Virus record (IMG/VR): IMGVR_UViG_3300032308_002249
Span: 1-37,758 of that record
DNA from: a virus
Length of the DNA stretch: 37,758 nt
Strand: one strand, 5' to 3'
A program made the translations under genes and the position numbers. Numbering within the stretch: position 1 is the first letter of the stretch; the number at the start of each line of letters is the position of its first letter. Below the pieces are notes generated by a model. It was not told where the DNA came from, made no database searches, and saw only the letters and a list, made by a program, of their open reading frames with translations. Positions 6,165 through 14,364 of the stretch are shown here, in pieces.

Positions 6165-7937
6165 ATGTCATGGAAAAAATATTTCAAGGTGGCCAACGTG
6201 TCGGGCCAAATGAGTCCTATATCTGGACAAATACCACGTGGTCCCAGCTACGGCACAGGCTACGGCACTGAAGGTCAAGCACAAACAGAGTTTGCCTTTC
6301 GTAACTATGCCAGCCGCCTGCCGGAAGTTTACACAGGTCATCCCAATCGTATGGAACGATACAACCAATACGAAAACATGGATGGCGATTCAGAGATCAA
6401 TGCATGTCTTGATATCCTAGCAGAATTTTCAACACAAACATGTGAAGCCAACAAAACACCATTTGAAGTGCAATTCACAGACACACCCACTGATCACGAA
6501 GTAGACATCATTAAAAAACAACTGCAACAGTGGTGCAAGCTCAACAAGCTAGACAACAGAATATTCAAGATATTCCGTAATACACTCAAGTACGGTGATC
6601 AGGTGTTTGTTCGTGACCCAGAAACATTTGAAATGTACTGGGTAGACATGACCAAAGTGGCTCGTGTGATTGTGAATGAAAGCGAAGGCAAGCGTCCCGA
6701 GCAGTACATCATACGTGACATCAATCCTAACTTTCAGAGTTTAAGCATTGCTGCCAAAACCACCAATGACTACAACACACAACCACCATCGGGTGGTTAC
6801 AGTGCGCCTTACAACTACACAGCACCCAATGCACCAAATTCGTCTGGTCAAAGTAGATTTCAGAAGTCAGTGAACGAAACCTGTATTGATGCAAAACATG
6901 TGATTCATCTCAGTCTCAGCGAGGGCCTGGACTACTACTGGCCATTTGGACAGAGCATATTGGAGATGATTTTCAAAGTATTCAAACAAAAAGAACTGCT
7001 AGAAGATGCTATTCTTATCTACCGTGTGCAACGTGCACCGGAACGCAGAGTGTTCAAAATTGACGTGGGCAACATGCCCAGCCACTTGGCCATGCAGTTT
7101 GTTGAACGAGTAAAAAACGAAATACATCAACGACGCATACCATCCAACACCGGTGGTCGTGAGAATGTGATGGACACCACTTACAATCCACTGTCAATCA
7201 ATGAAGATTACTTTTTCCCACAAACAGCCGATGGTCGTGGATCAAGTGTGGAAACACTGCCTGGCGGTGAGAATTTGGGTCAGATTGACGACTTAAAATA
7301 CTTCAACAACAAGATGTGCCGTGGTCTACGTGTGCCCAGCAGTTACTTGCCCACTGGTCCAGACGACTCAGATCGCCCAATGAACGACGGTAGAGTTGGC
7401 ACAGCACTGATTCAAGAATATAGATTTAACCAGTACTGCGAGCGTTTGCAAAATCAAATCTGTCAAAAGCTGGACGACGAATTCAAAATGTTCCTGCGTT
7501 GGAGAGGATTCAACATTGATGCAGGCTTGTTCTCCATTCACTTTGCGCCACCGCAGAACTTTGCCAGCTATCGTCAAGCCGAGCTGGACACCACTCGTAT
7601 GACAGCATTCCAGGGTCTAGAACAGTTGTCATACATGAGCAAAAGATTTTTAATGAAACGATATCTTGGACTCAGCGAAGAAGAGATTACTGAAAACGCA
7701 CAGCTTTGGAAAGAAGAACGCGATCAACCTGAACTGCAGACACAAAGCGGACAGGATCTACGATCAGTGGGCATTAGCCCAGCAGATATTGAATCAGACA
7801 TTGGTGTTGGTGAAGAATTTGCTGCCGTGGGCGGTGCACCTGAAGGTGGCATTGCTCCCGGAGTAGCGGCTGTGCCTGGTGGAGCAGCCGCCGGTGCAGG
7901 TCCTGCAGGTGGCGCGGCTCCTGTGCCCACAATTTAA
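6165..7937 (+). CDS. 20: Portal vertex protein gp20
   Basis: The 590-aa product is the T4-type portal, a dodecamer at the head's unique vertex through which DNA is packaged and ejected and on which the prohead is nucleated. Recognisable stretches include NRMERYNQYENMDGDSEINA near residue 60, TLKYGDQVFVRDPE near 140, a proline-rich variable loop near 205-235, and the KYFNNKMCRGLRVPSSYLP region near 380-400. T4 gp20 is 524 aa; the extra length is mostly a low-complexity Gly/Ala/Pro tail (last 50 residues). It is the first gene of the head cassette, followed by the prohead core, protease, scaffold and capsid genes as in T4. There is no SD; the start lies 7 nt after a late-promoter motif. Confidence 0.93.
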   Translation: MSWKKYFKVANVSGQMSPISGQIPRGPSYGTGYGTEGQAQTEFAFRNYASRLPEVYTGHPNRMERYNQYENMDGDSEINACLDILAEFSTQTCEANKTPFEVQFTDTPTDHEVDIIKKQLQQWCKLNKLDNRIFKIFRNTLKYGDQVFVRDPETFEMYWVDMTKVARVIVNESEGKRPEQYIIRDINPNFQSLSIAAKTTNDYNTQPPSGGYSAPYNYTAPNAPNSSGQSRFQKSVNETCIDAKHVIHLSLSEGLDYYWPFGQSILEMIFKVFKQKELLEDAILIYRVQRAPERRVFKIDVGNMPSHLAMQFVERVKNEIHQRRIPSNTGGRENVMDTTYNPLSINEDYFFPQTADGRGSSVETLPGGENLGQIDDLKYFNNKMCRGLRVPSSYLPTGPDDSDRPMNDGRVGTALIQEYRFNQYCERLQNQICQKLDDEFKMFLRWRGFNIDAGLFSIHFAPPQNFASYRQAELDTTRMTAFQGLEQLSYMSKRFLMKRYLGLSEEEITENAQLWKEERDQPELQTQSGQDLRSVGISPADIESDIGVGEEFAAVGGAPEGGIAPGVAAVPGGAAAGAGPAGGAAPVPTI

Positions 7938-7943
7938 TAAATA
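7936..7943 (+). promoter_or_regulatory. Late-promoter motif (AATAAATA) abutting the 72-aa gene
   Basis: TAAATA at 7938-7943 begins just after the portal stop codon and ends exactly 5 nt before the ATG at 7949. By T4 geometry the first transcribed base would be the A of the ATG, a leaderless mRNA. No SD exists in the 5-nt gap. Confidence 0.5.
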
Positions 7944-7948
7944 CAGTC

Positions 7949-8167
7949 ATGCTATTATTTGAATTCTTTCACAAAGATCCTGCTGGATATCAAGATGTTG
8001 AGGACGACAACAGTCAGCCCAAACTTGGTCAACTACGCAAAACCAAACTTACCTTGCGCCAGATCAACAAACTGCGCAGAATGAATGATGTGCGTACCTT
8101 TGAATACAAAGAACAACTCAAAGATGTACGCAAGCAGTACATGCCTCCGGCCGCTCCGGCCCTGTAA
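7949..8167 (+). CDS. Small basic head-cassette protein (72 aa)
   Basis: A 72-aa protein between the portal and the acidic prohead core gene, the place where T4 has gene 67. The N-terminus LLFEFFHKDPAGYQDVEDDN is acidic. The rest is basic and helical (RKTKLTLRQINKLRRMNDVRTFEYKEQLKDVRKQY). Small proteins with this LTLRQINKLR motif recur behind gp20 in marine T4-like phages, but no function is known to me. A prohead or head-maturation role is inferred from position. The start lacks an SD and sits 5 nt behind a late-promoter motif. The 113-nt gap that follows contains a weak hairpin (GGTAGAA/TTCTACC, 8183-8204) and a promoter. Confidence 0.75.
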   Translation: MLLFEFFHKDPAGYQDVEDDNSQPKLGQLRKTKLTLRQINKLRRMNDVRTFEYKEQLKDVRKQYMPPAAPAL

Positions 8168-8242
8168 CACAGGCCTTATCTCGGTAGAACATTCGTTTTC
8201 TACCACTTTTACCCCATAAACCGCATAGATTTTGGCATGTGT

Positions 8243-8250
8243 CGTAAATA
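8243..8250 (+). promoter_or_regulatory. Late promoter (CGTAAATA) for prohead core to capsid genes
   Basis: TAAATA at 8245-8250 lies 30 nt before the ATG at 8281, leaving a normal leader with a strong GGAGG SD. It is the nearest late promoter upstream of protease, scaffold and capsid genes; no other TAAATA site was seen between here and gp23. Confidence 0.7.
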
Positions 8251-8280
8251 TCACACAGAGCCATTACTTGGAGGAACCTC

Positions 8281-9147
8281 ATGAATAAATTTGAACAGCT
8301 CATTGAATACGTCATCAACGACGAAGAGCAAAAAGCACGTGATCTTTTCCACGAGATCGTAGTTGAAAAAAGCCGCGGCATCTATGAAGAATTGATGTCC
8401 GAGGAAGAAATTGAAGAAGCTGAATCCACACACGACGAAGACGAAAAAGCTGAAAAAGCTGGTCGCAAAGTCGCTAAAGACATTGAATACGATGACAAAA
8501 AAGATCGTATGGATGAAGAAGAAGAACTTGACGAAATGATGGGCGGCGATCAAGCCGATGACCTCATTGACGACATTGAAACCGAAGAACAAGGTATTTC
8601 AATGGAAGGTGAAGACGACGAAATGTCTGACGAAGAAATGTCTGACGAAGAAGACAGCGAAGAACTCGAAGATCGCGTAGTTGATCTTGAGGACAAGTTG
8701 GACGAACTCATGGCAGAATTTGAAGCCTTGATGGGCGACGGACAAGAAGGTGAAGACGAAATGGACATTGAAGTTGGTAGCGATGACATCGAAACCGACG
8801 GCATGGGCCCAGACGAAGTAGAAACCATGGACACAGAATTTGAAACCATGGAAGGCGCTGAACTTGAAGAGGCTATCAATTTAAAAGCCGCTCCTGCTCC
8901 AGTTAAGTCTGAAGAAGGCAATATCAACAAAAAATCCACTGTTGCAGCCAACAGCGGAGCAAGAGGCATGGACGGTAAGCCTGTAATGAGTCATAGCACT
9001 GAAGAAAAAGGTCGCCCAGCTCCTACAGCAAAAGACATGATTAGCGATGTGCAAAATGCTCCAGCAAAAAGCACAGTTAAACAAGGTCCAGCTACCAAGC
9101 CACACCTAGCACAGGCCACTGGTGTCAACACCAAAAGCCCTTACTAA
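8281..9147 (+). CDS. Acidic prohead core protein (gp67/gp68-like)
   Basis: A 288-aa, extremely acidic protein. The N-terminal 45 residues (MNKFEQLIEYVINDEEQKARDL onward) form a helix like that of T4 prohead core proteins. Residues 40-195 are mostly Asp/Glu with Met, including a near-repeat DDEMSDEEMSDEEDSEELE. A predicted coiled coil lies near residues 125-150 (VVDLEDKLDELMAEFEALM). The last 90 residues are Ala/Lys/Pro-rich and low in acid. Such proteins fill the prohead with scaffold and are cut to peptides by gp21. A likely cleavage triplet, LEE, lies at the junction of the acidic and C-terminal parts. T4 gp67 (80 aa) and gp68 (141 aa) are shorter; which one this corresponds to cannot be settled. 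It has a clear GGAGG SD. Confidence 0.78.
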   Translation: MNKFEQLIEYVINDEEQKARDLFHEIVVEKSRGIYEELMSEEEIEEAESTHDEDEKAEKAGRKVAKDIEYDDKKDRMDEEEELDEMMGGDQADDLIDDIETEEQGISMEGEDDEMSDEEMSDEEDSEELEDRVVDLEDKLDELMAEFEALMGDGQEGEDEMDIEVGSDDIETDGMGPDEVETMDTEFETMEGAELEEAINLKAAPAPVKSEEGNINKKSTVAANSGARGMDGKPVMSHSTEEKGRPAPTAKDMISDVQNAPAKSTVKQGPATKPHLAQATGVNTKSPY

Positions 9148-9165
9148 TAGGTCCAGTTCAAGGTC

Positions 9166-9789
9166 ATGGCTCGTTACCTAAGAGAACACCTTACTTTTGA
9201 CGCCGCTCGCATAGTTGTTGAGGGAGTCGAAGGTAAGGACCTTTATATGAAAGGTATCTGCATTCAAGGCGGAGTCAAAAACGCCAACGAACGTGTGTAC
9301 CCTGTAAATGAGATTGAACGTGCTGTCAAAGCATTGAACGAACAAATCAACACTGGATATAGTGTATTGGGTGAAGTTGATCATCCAGATGACCTAAAAA
9401 TTAACCTAGATCGTTGCAGCCATATGATCACAGAAATGTGGATGGATGGCCCCAATGGTTTTGGTAAACTCAAGATTCTCCCAACACCAATGGGTAATTT
9501 GGTACGCACCATGTTGGAGAGTGGTGTGAAATTAGGAGTTTCAAGTCGCGGTAGCGGAAACGTTAACGAGGCCAATGGACAAGTCAGTGATTTTGAAATA
9601 GTCACTGTCGATGTTGTTGCCCAACCCAGTGCGCCAAACGCATATCCCACAGCTGTCTACGAAGGCTTGATGAACATGAAATATGGTCATCGAGTTCTAG
9701 AAATGGCCAAAGATGCTGGTGAAGACAACAAAGTACAGAGATACTTAAAGAGCGAGATCTCTCGCTTGATTAAAGATCTCAAGATTTAG
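9166..9789 (+). CDS. 21: Prohead core scaffolding protein and protease gp21
   Basis: The 207-aa protein matches the T4 gp21 family of herpes-assemblin-fold serine proteases. The probable catalytic His is H73 in LGEVDHPDD. The Ser is S126 or S127 in LGVSSRGSG. A conserved strand DFEIVTVDVVAQPSAPNA follows. In T4 the protease is activated inside the assembled prohead, cuts scaffold and capsid proteins after Leu/Ile-x-Glu and then itself. The gene sits between the prohead core and scaffold genes exactly as in T4. The SD is only AAGG, three bases from the ATG, so coupling to the preceding gene is likely. Length is close to T4's 212 aa. Confidence 0.93.
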   Translation: MARYLREHLTFDAARIVVEGVEGKDLYMKGICIQGGVKNANERVYPVNEIERAVKALNEQINTGYSVLGEVDHPDDLKINLDRCSHMITEMWMDGPNGFGKLKILPTPMGNLVRTMLESGVKLGVSSRGSGNVNEANGQVSDFEIVTVDVVAQPSAPNAYPTAVYEGLMNMKYGHRVLEMAKDAGEDNKVQRYLKSEISRLIKDLKI

Positions 9790-9798
9790 GAGAAACGC

Positions 9799-10887
9799 AT
9801 GCTAGATGCCATCAAACCGTTACTAGATAGCGACCTGATCAATGAGGAAACTCGTACAGCAATCTCAGAACAATGGGAAATCAAGCTGAACGAAGCTCGT
9901 GAGACGGTACGTGCAGAACTAAGAGAAGAGTTTGCACAACGCTATGAGCATGACAAGACAGTGATGGTGGAAGCCCTAGATCGCATGGTAACAGAAGGTC
10001 TTAACGCAGAGATTCAAGCTGTGCAAGCTGAAAAGCAAGCATTAGCAGAAGATCGTGTCAAGTTCAACGTCAAGATGAAAGAATCAGCCACAAAGTTCAA
10101 CGACTTTATGGTTTCTAAACTTGCTGAAGAAATTGGTGAACTACGTAAAGATCGCAAAACACACAATGAATCAATCAATAAACTTGAAAGTTTTGTTGTG
10201 AAAGCTCTAGCTCAAGAAATTCGCGAATTTGCACAAGACAAGAAGGACGCAGTTGACACTAAAGTCCGTCTAGTCCGTGAAGCTCGCACACAGCTTGAGA
10301 CTTTGAAAGCACGATTTGTAAAAGAATCTGCTGAAAAGATGAGCCAATCTGTAGCCAAGCATCTCAAGGCTGAACTTAGCCAACTACATGAAGACATCAA
10401 AATTGCTCGCGAGAACAATTTTGGTCGTCGTATTTTTGAAGCATACGCCTCGGAATTTGGTGCAACTCATCTCAATGAGAACGCAGAAATTCGCAAGCTC
10501 AACAGCGTTATTGCATCAAAAGATCAGAAGTTGGCCGAAGCCATCAGATTTACCGAGAAGGCCAAAACCCTCGTTGAATCAAAAGACCGTGAGATTCGTG
10601 TAATCCGTGAATCCAATGAGCGTAACAAGCTCATGGACGATTTACTAGGCCCTCTCAACGAGGAAAAAGCCAGTGTTATGAAGAATCTTCTCGAAAACGT
10701 TCAAACAACTCGTTTGAAAAACGCTTTCGAAAAATATTTGCCGGCCGTACTTGCAGATAACAAACCAGTAAAAGCTAAACAAGTGATTGCTGAAAGTGTT
10801 AGCGAAGTCACTGGTAATAAATCTGCAAAGGTTGTAGCGGATGATCGCAGTAATGTGATCGATCTCAAACGCCTGGCAGGGCTTTAA
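9799..10887 (+). CDS. 22: Prohead scaffolding core protein gp22
   Basis: A 362-aa protein, almost wholly helical with long heptad-like, Glu/Lys/Ala-rich stretches (about residues 20-290), as expected of the major T4-type scaffold that directs capsid size and is then proteolysed. Near the C-terminus, IAE (residues 330-332, in KQVIAESVSE) matches the gp21 cleavage rule, leaving a C-terminal peptide that includes NVIDLKRLAGL. T4 gp22 is 269 aa, so this scaffold is longer. It starts 9 nt after the gp21 stop with a good AGGAG SD and is followed 25 nt later by the capsid gene. Confidence 0.88.
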   Translation: MLDAIKPLLDSDLINEETRTAISEQWEIKLNEARETVRAELREEFAQRYEHDKTVMVEALDRMVTEGLNAEIQAVQAEKQALAEDRVKFNVKMKESATKFNDFMVSKLAEEIGELRKDRKTHNESINKLESFVVKALAQEIREFAQDKKDAVDTKVRLVREARTQLETLKARFVKESAEKMSQSVAKHLKAELSQLHEDIKIARENNFGRRIFEAYASEFGATHLNENAEIRKLNSVIASKDQKLAEAIRFTEKAKTLVESKDREIRVIRESNERNKLMDDLLGPLNEEKASVMKNLLENVQTTRLKNAFEKYLPAVLADNKPVKAKQVIAESVSEVTGNKSAKVVADDRSNVIDLKRLAGL

Positions 10888-10912
10888 TCTTAAGAAGAAA
10901 TAAGGAGACATT

Positions 10913-12109
10913 ATGTCACAAGAACTATTAGAAAGCCGTTGGGACGAGACCAAAGAAGCCCTCATGGAAGGTTTGCAAGGTTCACGCCGCAACACAATGG
11001 GTGTAGTATTAGAAAACACTCGCAAGTATTTGAAAGAGAACGCAAGTGCTGGTTCTACAGTATCTGGTAACATCGCTACATTAAACCGTGTGATTCTTCC
11101 AGTTATTCGACGTGTTATGCCAACTGTTATTGCTAACGAGTTGGTTGGTGTTCAGCCAATGACAGGTCCAGTAGGCCAAATTCACACATTGCGTGTACGT
11201 TATGCACAAAACTTAACAGACAACTCAGCCGCACAAACATCAGTTACAGCTGGTGAAGAAGCATTGAGCCCGTTCAAGATTGCGCAAGCATACTCAACCG
11301 TAGCCCAAGCCACAGGCACAGCAACCAGCTACAACGGTGCTGCCACTGCAACTCTTGAAGGCAACGGCGGTAAGCAAATTTCTGTACAGATCTTGAAACA
11401 AGCTGTTGAAGCAAAGACACGCAAGTTACAAGCTCGTTGGACATTTGAAGCCGCACAAGATGCACAAGCTATGCATGGTATTGACATCGAAGCAGAAATT
11501 ATGGCTGCTTTGGCACAAGAAATCACAGCTGAAATTGACCAAGAGATTCTCTTGTCATTGCGCACCTTGGCATCAACAGAGTTTACATACAACCAAGCTA
11601 CTGTATCAGGTACAGCCACATTCGTTGGTGACGAACATGCCGCATTGGCAGTTTTGATCAACCGTGTTGCTAACTTGATCGCTCAGCGTACACGTCGTGG
11701 CGCTGGTAACTGGGCTGTTGTATCTCCAGCTTCATTGACAGTATTGCAATCTGCAACAACTTCAGCATTTGCTCGCACAACAGAAGGCACATTCGAAGCA
11801 CCTACAAACACCAAGTTTGTTGGTACATTGAACGGTGCAATGCGTGTATTCTGCGACAGTTACGCTAACGACAGCACACCAGTTTTGGTTGGCTACAAAG
11901 GCGCAAGCGAAACAGATGCAGCCGCATTCTACTGCCCATACATCCCATTGATGTCAAGCGGTGTTGTGTTGGATCCATCAACATTCGAACCAGTCGTATC
12001 ATTCATGACACGTTACGGTTACATTGAACTTACTAACACAGCAAGTTCTTTTGGTAACGCTGGTGACTATGTTGGCGAAATCGCTGTATCAAACTTGTCT
12101 TTCTCTTAA
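10913..12109 (+). CDS. 23: Major capsid protein gp23
   Basis: The 398-aa product is the T4-type HK97-fold capsid protein. Typical features are the N-terminal delta region SRWDETKEALMEGLQGSRR, the segment LNRVILPVIRRVMPTVIANELVGVQPMTGPVG, and the C-terminal GYIELTNTASSFGNAGDYVG. The triplet LKE at residues 40-42 is a good gp21 cleavage site and would remove a 42-residue propeptide, which is shorter than T4's 65. At 398 aa it is much shorter than T4 gp23 (521 aa) and lacks much of the surface insertion. Codon use is strongly biased (many GCA, ACA, GGT), fitting very high expression. A strong AAGGAG SD is 6 nt upstream, and a terminator follows the stop. Confidence 0.95.
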   Translation: MSQELLESRWDETKEALMEGLQGSRRNTMGVVLENTRKYLKENASAGSTVSGNIATLNRVILPVIRRVMPTVIANELVGVQPMTGPVGQIHTLRVRYAQNLTDNSAAQTSVTAGEEALSPFKIAQAYSTVAQATGTATSYNGAATATLEGNGGKQISVQILKQAVEAKTRKLQARWTFEAAQDAQAMHGIDIEAEIMAALAQEITAEIDQEILLSLRTLASTEFTYNQATVSGTATFVGDEHAALAVLINRVANLIAQRTRRGAGNWAVVSPASLTVLQSATTSAFARTTEGTFEAPTNTKFVGTLNGAMRVFCDSYANDSTPVLVGYKGASETDAAAFYCPYIPLMSSGVVLDPSTFEPVVSFMTRYGYIELTNTASSFGNAGDYVGEIAVSNLSFS

Positions 12110-12133
12110 TCCAACCCGGATCGAGAAAAACTC

Positions 12134-12157
12134 AAAAACCCGCTTCGGCGGGTTTTT
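12134..12157 (+). terminator. Strong intrinsic terminator after gp23
   Basis: A perfect 10-bp stem AAAAACCCGC/GCGGGTTTTT with a stable TTCG tetraloop. Because the stem is symmetric in A and T tracts it could work in both directions. A late promoter starts 9 nt downstream, isolating the head operon from the adhesin region. Confidence 0.92.
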
Positions 12158-12165
12158 GTTTGGCC

Positions 12166-12173
12166 GCTAAATA
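12166..12173 (+). promoter_or_regulatory. Late promoter (GCTAAATA) with predicted leaderless start
   Basis: TAAATA at 12168-12173 is exactly 5 nt from an ATG at 12179, so by T4 geometry +1 coincides with the A of the start codon. It lies directly behind the gp23 terminator and therefore must serve the downstream unit. Confidence 0.65.
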
Positions 12174-12178
12174 TCAAC

Positions 12179-12325
12179 ATGATTTCTCGTATCAATTTTG
12201 GACTAGGAACACCTGCACCTCGCCCACAAGCACCCATTGGAAATCCCATTGGGCATGCAGTGGCACAAACACTGCCACGTCCAGCAGTGCATAACTTGAT
12301 AGTACGCACCCCTTACGCAGTATAA
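12179..12325 (+). CDS. Small Pro-rich ORF (48 aa), leaderless candidate
   Basis: ATG at 12179 opens a 48-codon frame ending in TAA. The peptide is Pro/Ala/Gly-rich and weakly basic (MISRINFGLGTPAPRPQAP, then ...PYAV), with no membrane segment or cysteines. I do not recognise it. Support for its being real: it sits between a late promoter and the glycosyltransferase-like gene, only 8 nt before the latter's ATG, which itself lacks an SD. It could therefore act as a leader cistron whose translation delivers ribosomes to the next gene. It could also be a non-conserved chance ORF. Confidence 0.45.
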   Translation: MISRINFGLGTPAPRPQAPIGNPIGHAVAQTLPRPAVHNLIVRTPYAV

Positions 12326-12333
12326 GTATTGCA

Positions 12334-13398
12334 ATGCAAGACCTACACTGGCGGTACAACTACAATACTGCAGAATTTGATTTTGTAGAAAACAATCCCA
12401 ATCAGCATTATGAACCCTTGCTCAAGCATGTTCATGTGCCCACTCTGGTCATTGACATCAATTTGGTCAAACAACAAGAACTACAACAGTATGTTGCAGA
12501 TGTCATTGACCGTGCATCGGCCAGTCAAATTAAATTTGATCAAATCATTTTTGATGGCACACAGGATCCATTTCACGACTATCGATCCAAGGTTGCAACA
12601 CTAGATGCTTTTTCGCAACACAAAGGCATTCCTTGTTACCTCAGCTTAAGTCAATTTGATCTGCAACAACATACCTGTCTTAGAGAGATCAACTATCCTT
12701 CATGGTTGTTTGTTTTTAAAAAACAATCACTGCCTGAGTGGAACGATCAACCTAGAACACATGCGTTTAGCTGTCTCAATCGCAATCCCACCTTTCATAG
12801 ACTGGTGCTGTACACCATGCTCAAACAACGTGGACTGCTAGATAAATTCATCTATAGTTTTTATGATCGTTGTCCCTATCAAGGGCACAAAATTACTCCA
12901 TATCAGTACCGTGGACTGGAAAATCTTGTAGGAGCTGATCTGGCTCAAAAGTGCATGATCAACATACAAGACTTCCCCATCAGTTGGAACAGTGAAACTC
13001 TGGGCAACAACGATCATTCCATAGTCCATCCTGCTTATCAAGACACCTGGTGTAACATTGTCACTGAAACATCAGCCCTGGTATCGTTTACCAGTGAGAA
13101 GATATGGAAACCCATAGCCGCTGGACAGTTGTTTTTGGTAGCCGGTGCTCCAGGTACCTGTGCCTGGCTGAAAAAGTTGGGATTTCATACCTTTGATGAT
13201 GACTATGATCTCAAACAAAACTTTTCCAGCAGATTTGAAATGCTGGCAGACAGCGTGACAGCACATGTCGAAGACACACAAGATTGGTGGCAACAAAATC
13301 GCTTTCATATTGAACACAACTATCACTGGTTCCGTTCGGGCAATGTAGAGAAAACCCTGCTGGATTCCATGGTAAATCAACTCAATCATAAATACTAG
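12334..13398 (+). CDS. Glycosyltransferase-like protein (354 aa)
   Basis: A soluble two-domain protein. The N-terminal half has Rossmann-like strands (TLVIDINLV, QIIFDGTQDP). A mid segment, HAFSCLNRNPTFHRLVLYTML, starts the second half, and FTSEKIWKPIAAGQLFLVAGAPG at about residues 251-272 resembles the donor-binding region of GT-B enzymes such as fucosyltransferase-type families (S/T-E-K-x-W-x-P-I-x-A-G). Phages use such enzymes to glycosylate virion proteins, phage DNA or host surface. Here the gene follows capsid and precedes a decoration-like and fibre genes, so modification of virion proteins is a reasonable inference. A divergent paralogue lies at 32583-33668. The start has no SD and is probably coupled to the 48-aa ORF. 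The last codons contain a late-promoter motif. Confidence 0.65.
   Translation: MQDLHWRYNYNTAEFDFVENNPNQHYEPLLKHVHVPTLVIDINLVKQQELQQYVADVIDRASASQIKFDQIIFDGTQDPFHDYRSKVATLDAFSQHKGIPCYLSLSQFDLQQHTCLREINYPSWLFVFKKQSLPEWNDQPRTHAFSCLNRNPTFHRLVLYTMLKQRGLLDKFIYSFYDRCPYQGHKITPYQYRGLENLVGADLAQKCMINIQDFPISWNSETLGNNDHSIVHPAYQDTWCNIVTETSALVSFTSEKIWKPIAAGQLFLVAGAPGTCAWLKKLGFHTFDDDYDLKQNFSSRFEMLADSVTAHVEDTQDWWQQNRFHIEHNYHWFRSGNVEKTLLDSMVNQLNHKY
13387..13394 (+). promoter_or_regulatory. Late promoter (CATAAATA) inside the end of the upstream gene
   Basis: The motif is formed by the last codons of the glycosyltransferase-like gene. It lies 84 nt before the next ATG at 13479, which has a strong AAGGAG SD, so it would give that gene a conventional leader. 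Confidence 0.6.
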
Positions 13399-13478
13399 TC
13401 AACGTAATAATGCGTTTTATGCGGCAACCACCGCGTAGTGGCTAGAACCCACATCGGACTTCTTTAAGGAGAAAACAA

Positions 13479-14315
13479 ATGGGACGTCCTCTCAAAATCC
13501 AAAAATTTGGTACCGCACAGGGTATCACATATCCCAGCAATACATCTGCCAATGTTCCAGCAGCCAGCGTGCCTGTTGATCAAGGTTATCCACAGTTTGG
13601 TCAGTTGACTGATCCTGAATATTATTCATCATTGACAGCCGCAAACTTCTACGGTGTTGTTGGTGGTGCAAAAAGTTCTGCACTTAGCGCAACTTTTCCA
13701 ATTGTAAAAGTTGAAGTTAATATCACCAACAGTTCTTCTGGTCAAACACCAGGAGTAATTCTACGTCAAAAAGGCAGCCACAAGTATTTGGTTGCTACCA
13801 CAGCTTCAATTGATCCTGCCAACGCTGTAGCAGGTGTAGCACTGCGTATCACAGCAGTGGGCGACACCGACTGGACAGCAATGGGTCTCAATGGCACAGC
13901 TGCCGTTGGAACAATCTTTACAGCCACAGCTGCCGCCGGCGCTGGTACTTCAGGTACAGCACAAGAAGTTGGTGTTTGCGTATTGACCAGCGACATAACT
14001 CCTGATGCAGGTTTGATGAGTATCAGTTTTGCCTCAGGCGGTGACTCAACTGAAGTTGCGGTCAGCAAATTAACCAACAAGTTCTTGCAAGGTTGGGCAG
14101 GCTTTACCAATGCTGCCGGTACAGCGTTGACCACATACAGCAATACAGGCAACAACGTAGGCCCAGTAAACTACTCAGGCGAAACAACCTTTTTAGCCAA
14201 CTTCTTTACTGACGATGCAGGCGCACAAGCTACCAAGTCTGGTGCAGAAGCTGATACATTTGCCAATACCACAGGTGACATTGAGTTGGCACAGGTTGAG
14301 AAATACACATCTTAA
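13479..14315 (+). CDS. Probable virion decoration/structural protein (278 aa)
   Basis: The family is not firmly recognised. The 278-aa product starts MGRPLKIQKFG and is Ala/Gly/Thr/Ser-rich with predicted beta structure and no cysteine cluster. A module near residues 121-160 (LRITAVGDTDWTAMG followed by VGTIFTATAAAGAG) is common in phage virion surface proteins. Codon use resembles gp23, with a strong SD and its own late promoter, pointing to high late expression. The position just after the capsid transcription unit suggests a capsid or tail surface protein. It is followed by a hairpin that may terminate part of transcription. Confidence 0.6.
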   Translation: MGRPLKIQKFGTAQGITYPSNTSANVPAASVPVDQGYPQFGQLTDPEYYSSLTAANFYGVVGGAKSSALSATFPIVKVEVNITNSSSGQTPGVILRQKGSHKYLVATTASIDPANAVAGVALRITAVGDTDWTAMGLNGTAAVGTIFTATAAAGAGTSGTAQEVGVCVLTSDITPDAGLMSISFASGGDSTEVAVSKLTNKFLQGWAGFTNAAGTALTTYSNTGNNVGPVNYSGETTFLANFFTDDAGAQATKSGAEADTFANTTGDIELAQVEKYTS

Positions 14316-14329
14316 TTTGTTCTAACCCT

Positions 14330-14362
14330 AAAATCCTCACTGCTATATACAGTGAGGATTTT
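14330..14362 (+). terminator. Terminator hairpin that contains the SD of the next gene
   Basis: A 13-bp perfect stem, AAAATCCTCACTG (14330-14342) and CAGTGAGGATTTT (14350-14362), with loop CTATATA and a run of six T from 14359. It looks like an intrinsic terminator. Its 3' arm also holds the only SD (GAGG, 14354-14357) of the gene starting at 14365. The same hairpin may thus attenuate both transcription and translation. Confidence 0.8.
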
Positions 14363-14364
14363 TT

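Noticed and set aside
8161-8204. Terminator after the 72-aa gene
   Set aside because: Two small stems (CCTGT/ACAGG and GGTAGAA/TTCTACC) exist but the following T-tract is weak (ACTTTTACCCC); not strong enough to list.
8550-8969. Long Ser-rich ORF on the minus strand opposite the acidic core protein
   Set aside because: It is the complement of GAA/GAC-rich codons, giving artificial Ser/Met/Pro composition. Shadow frame.
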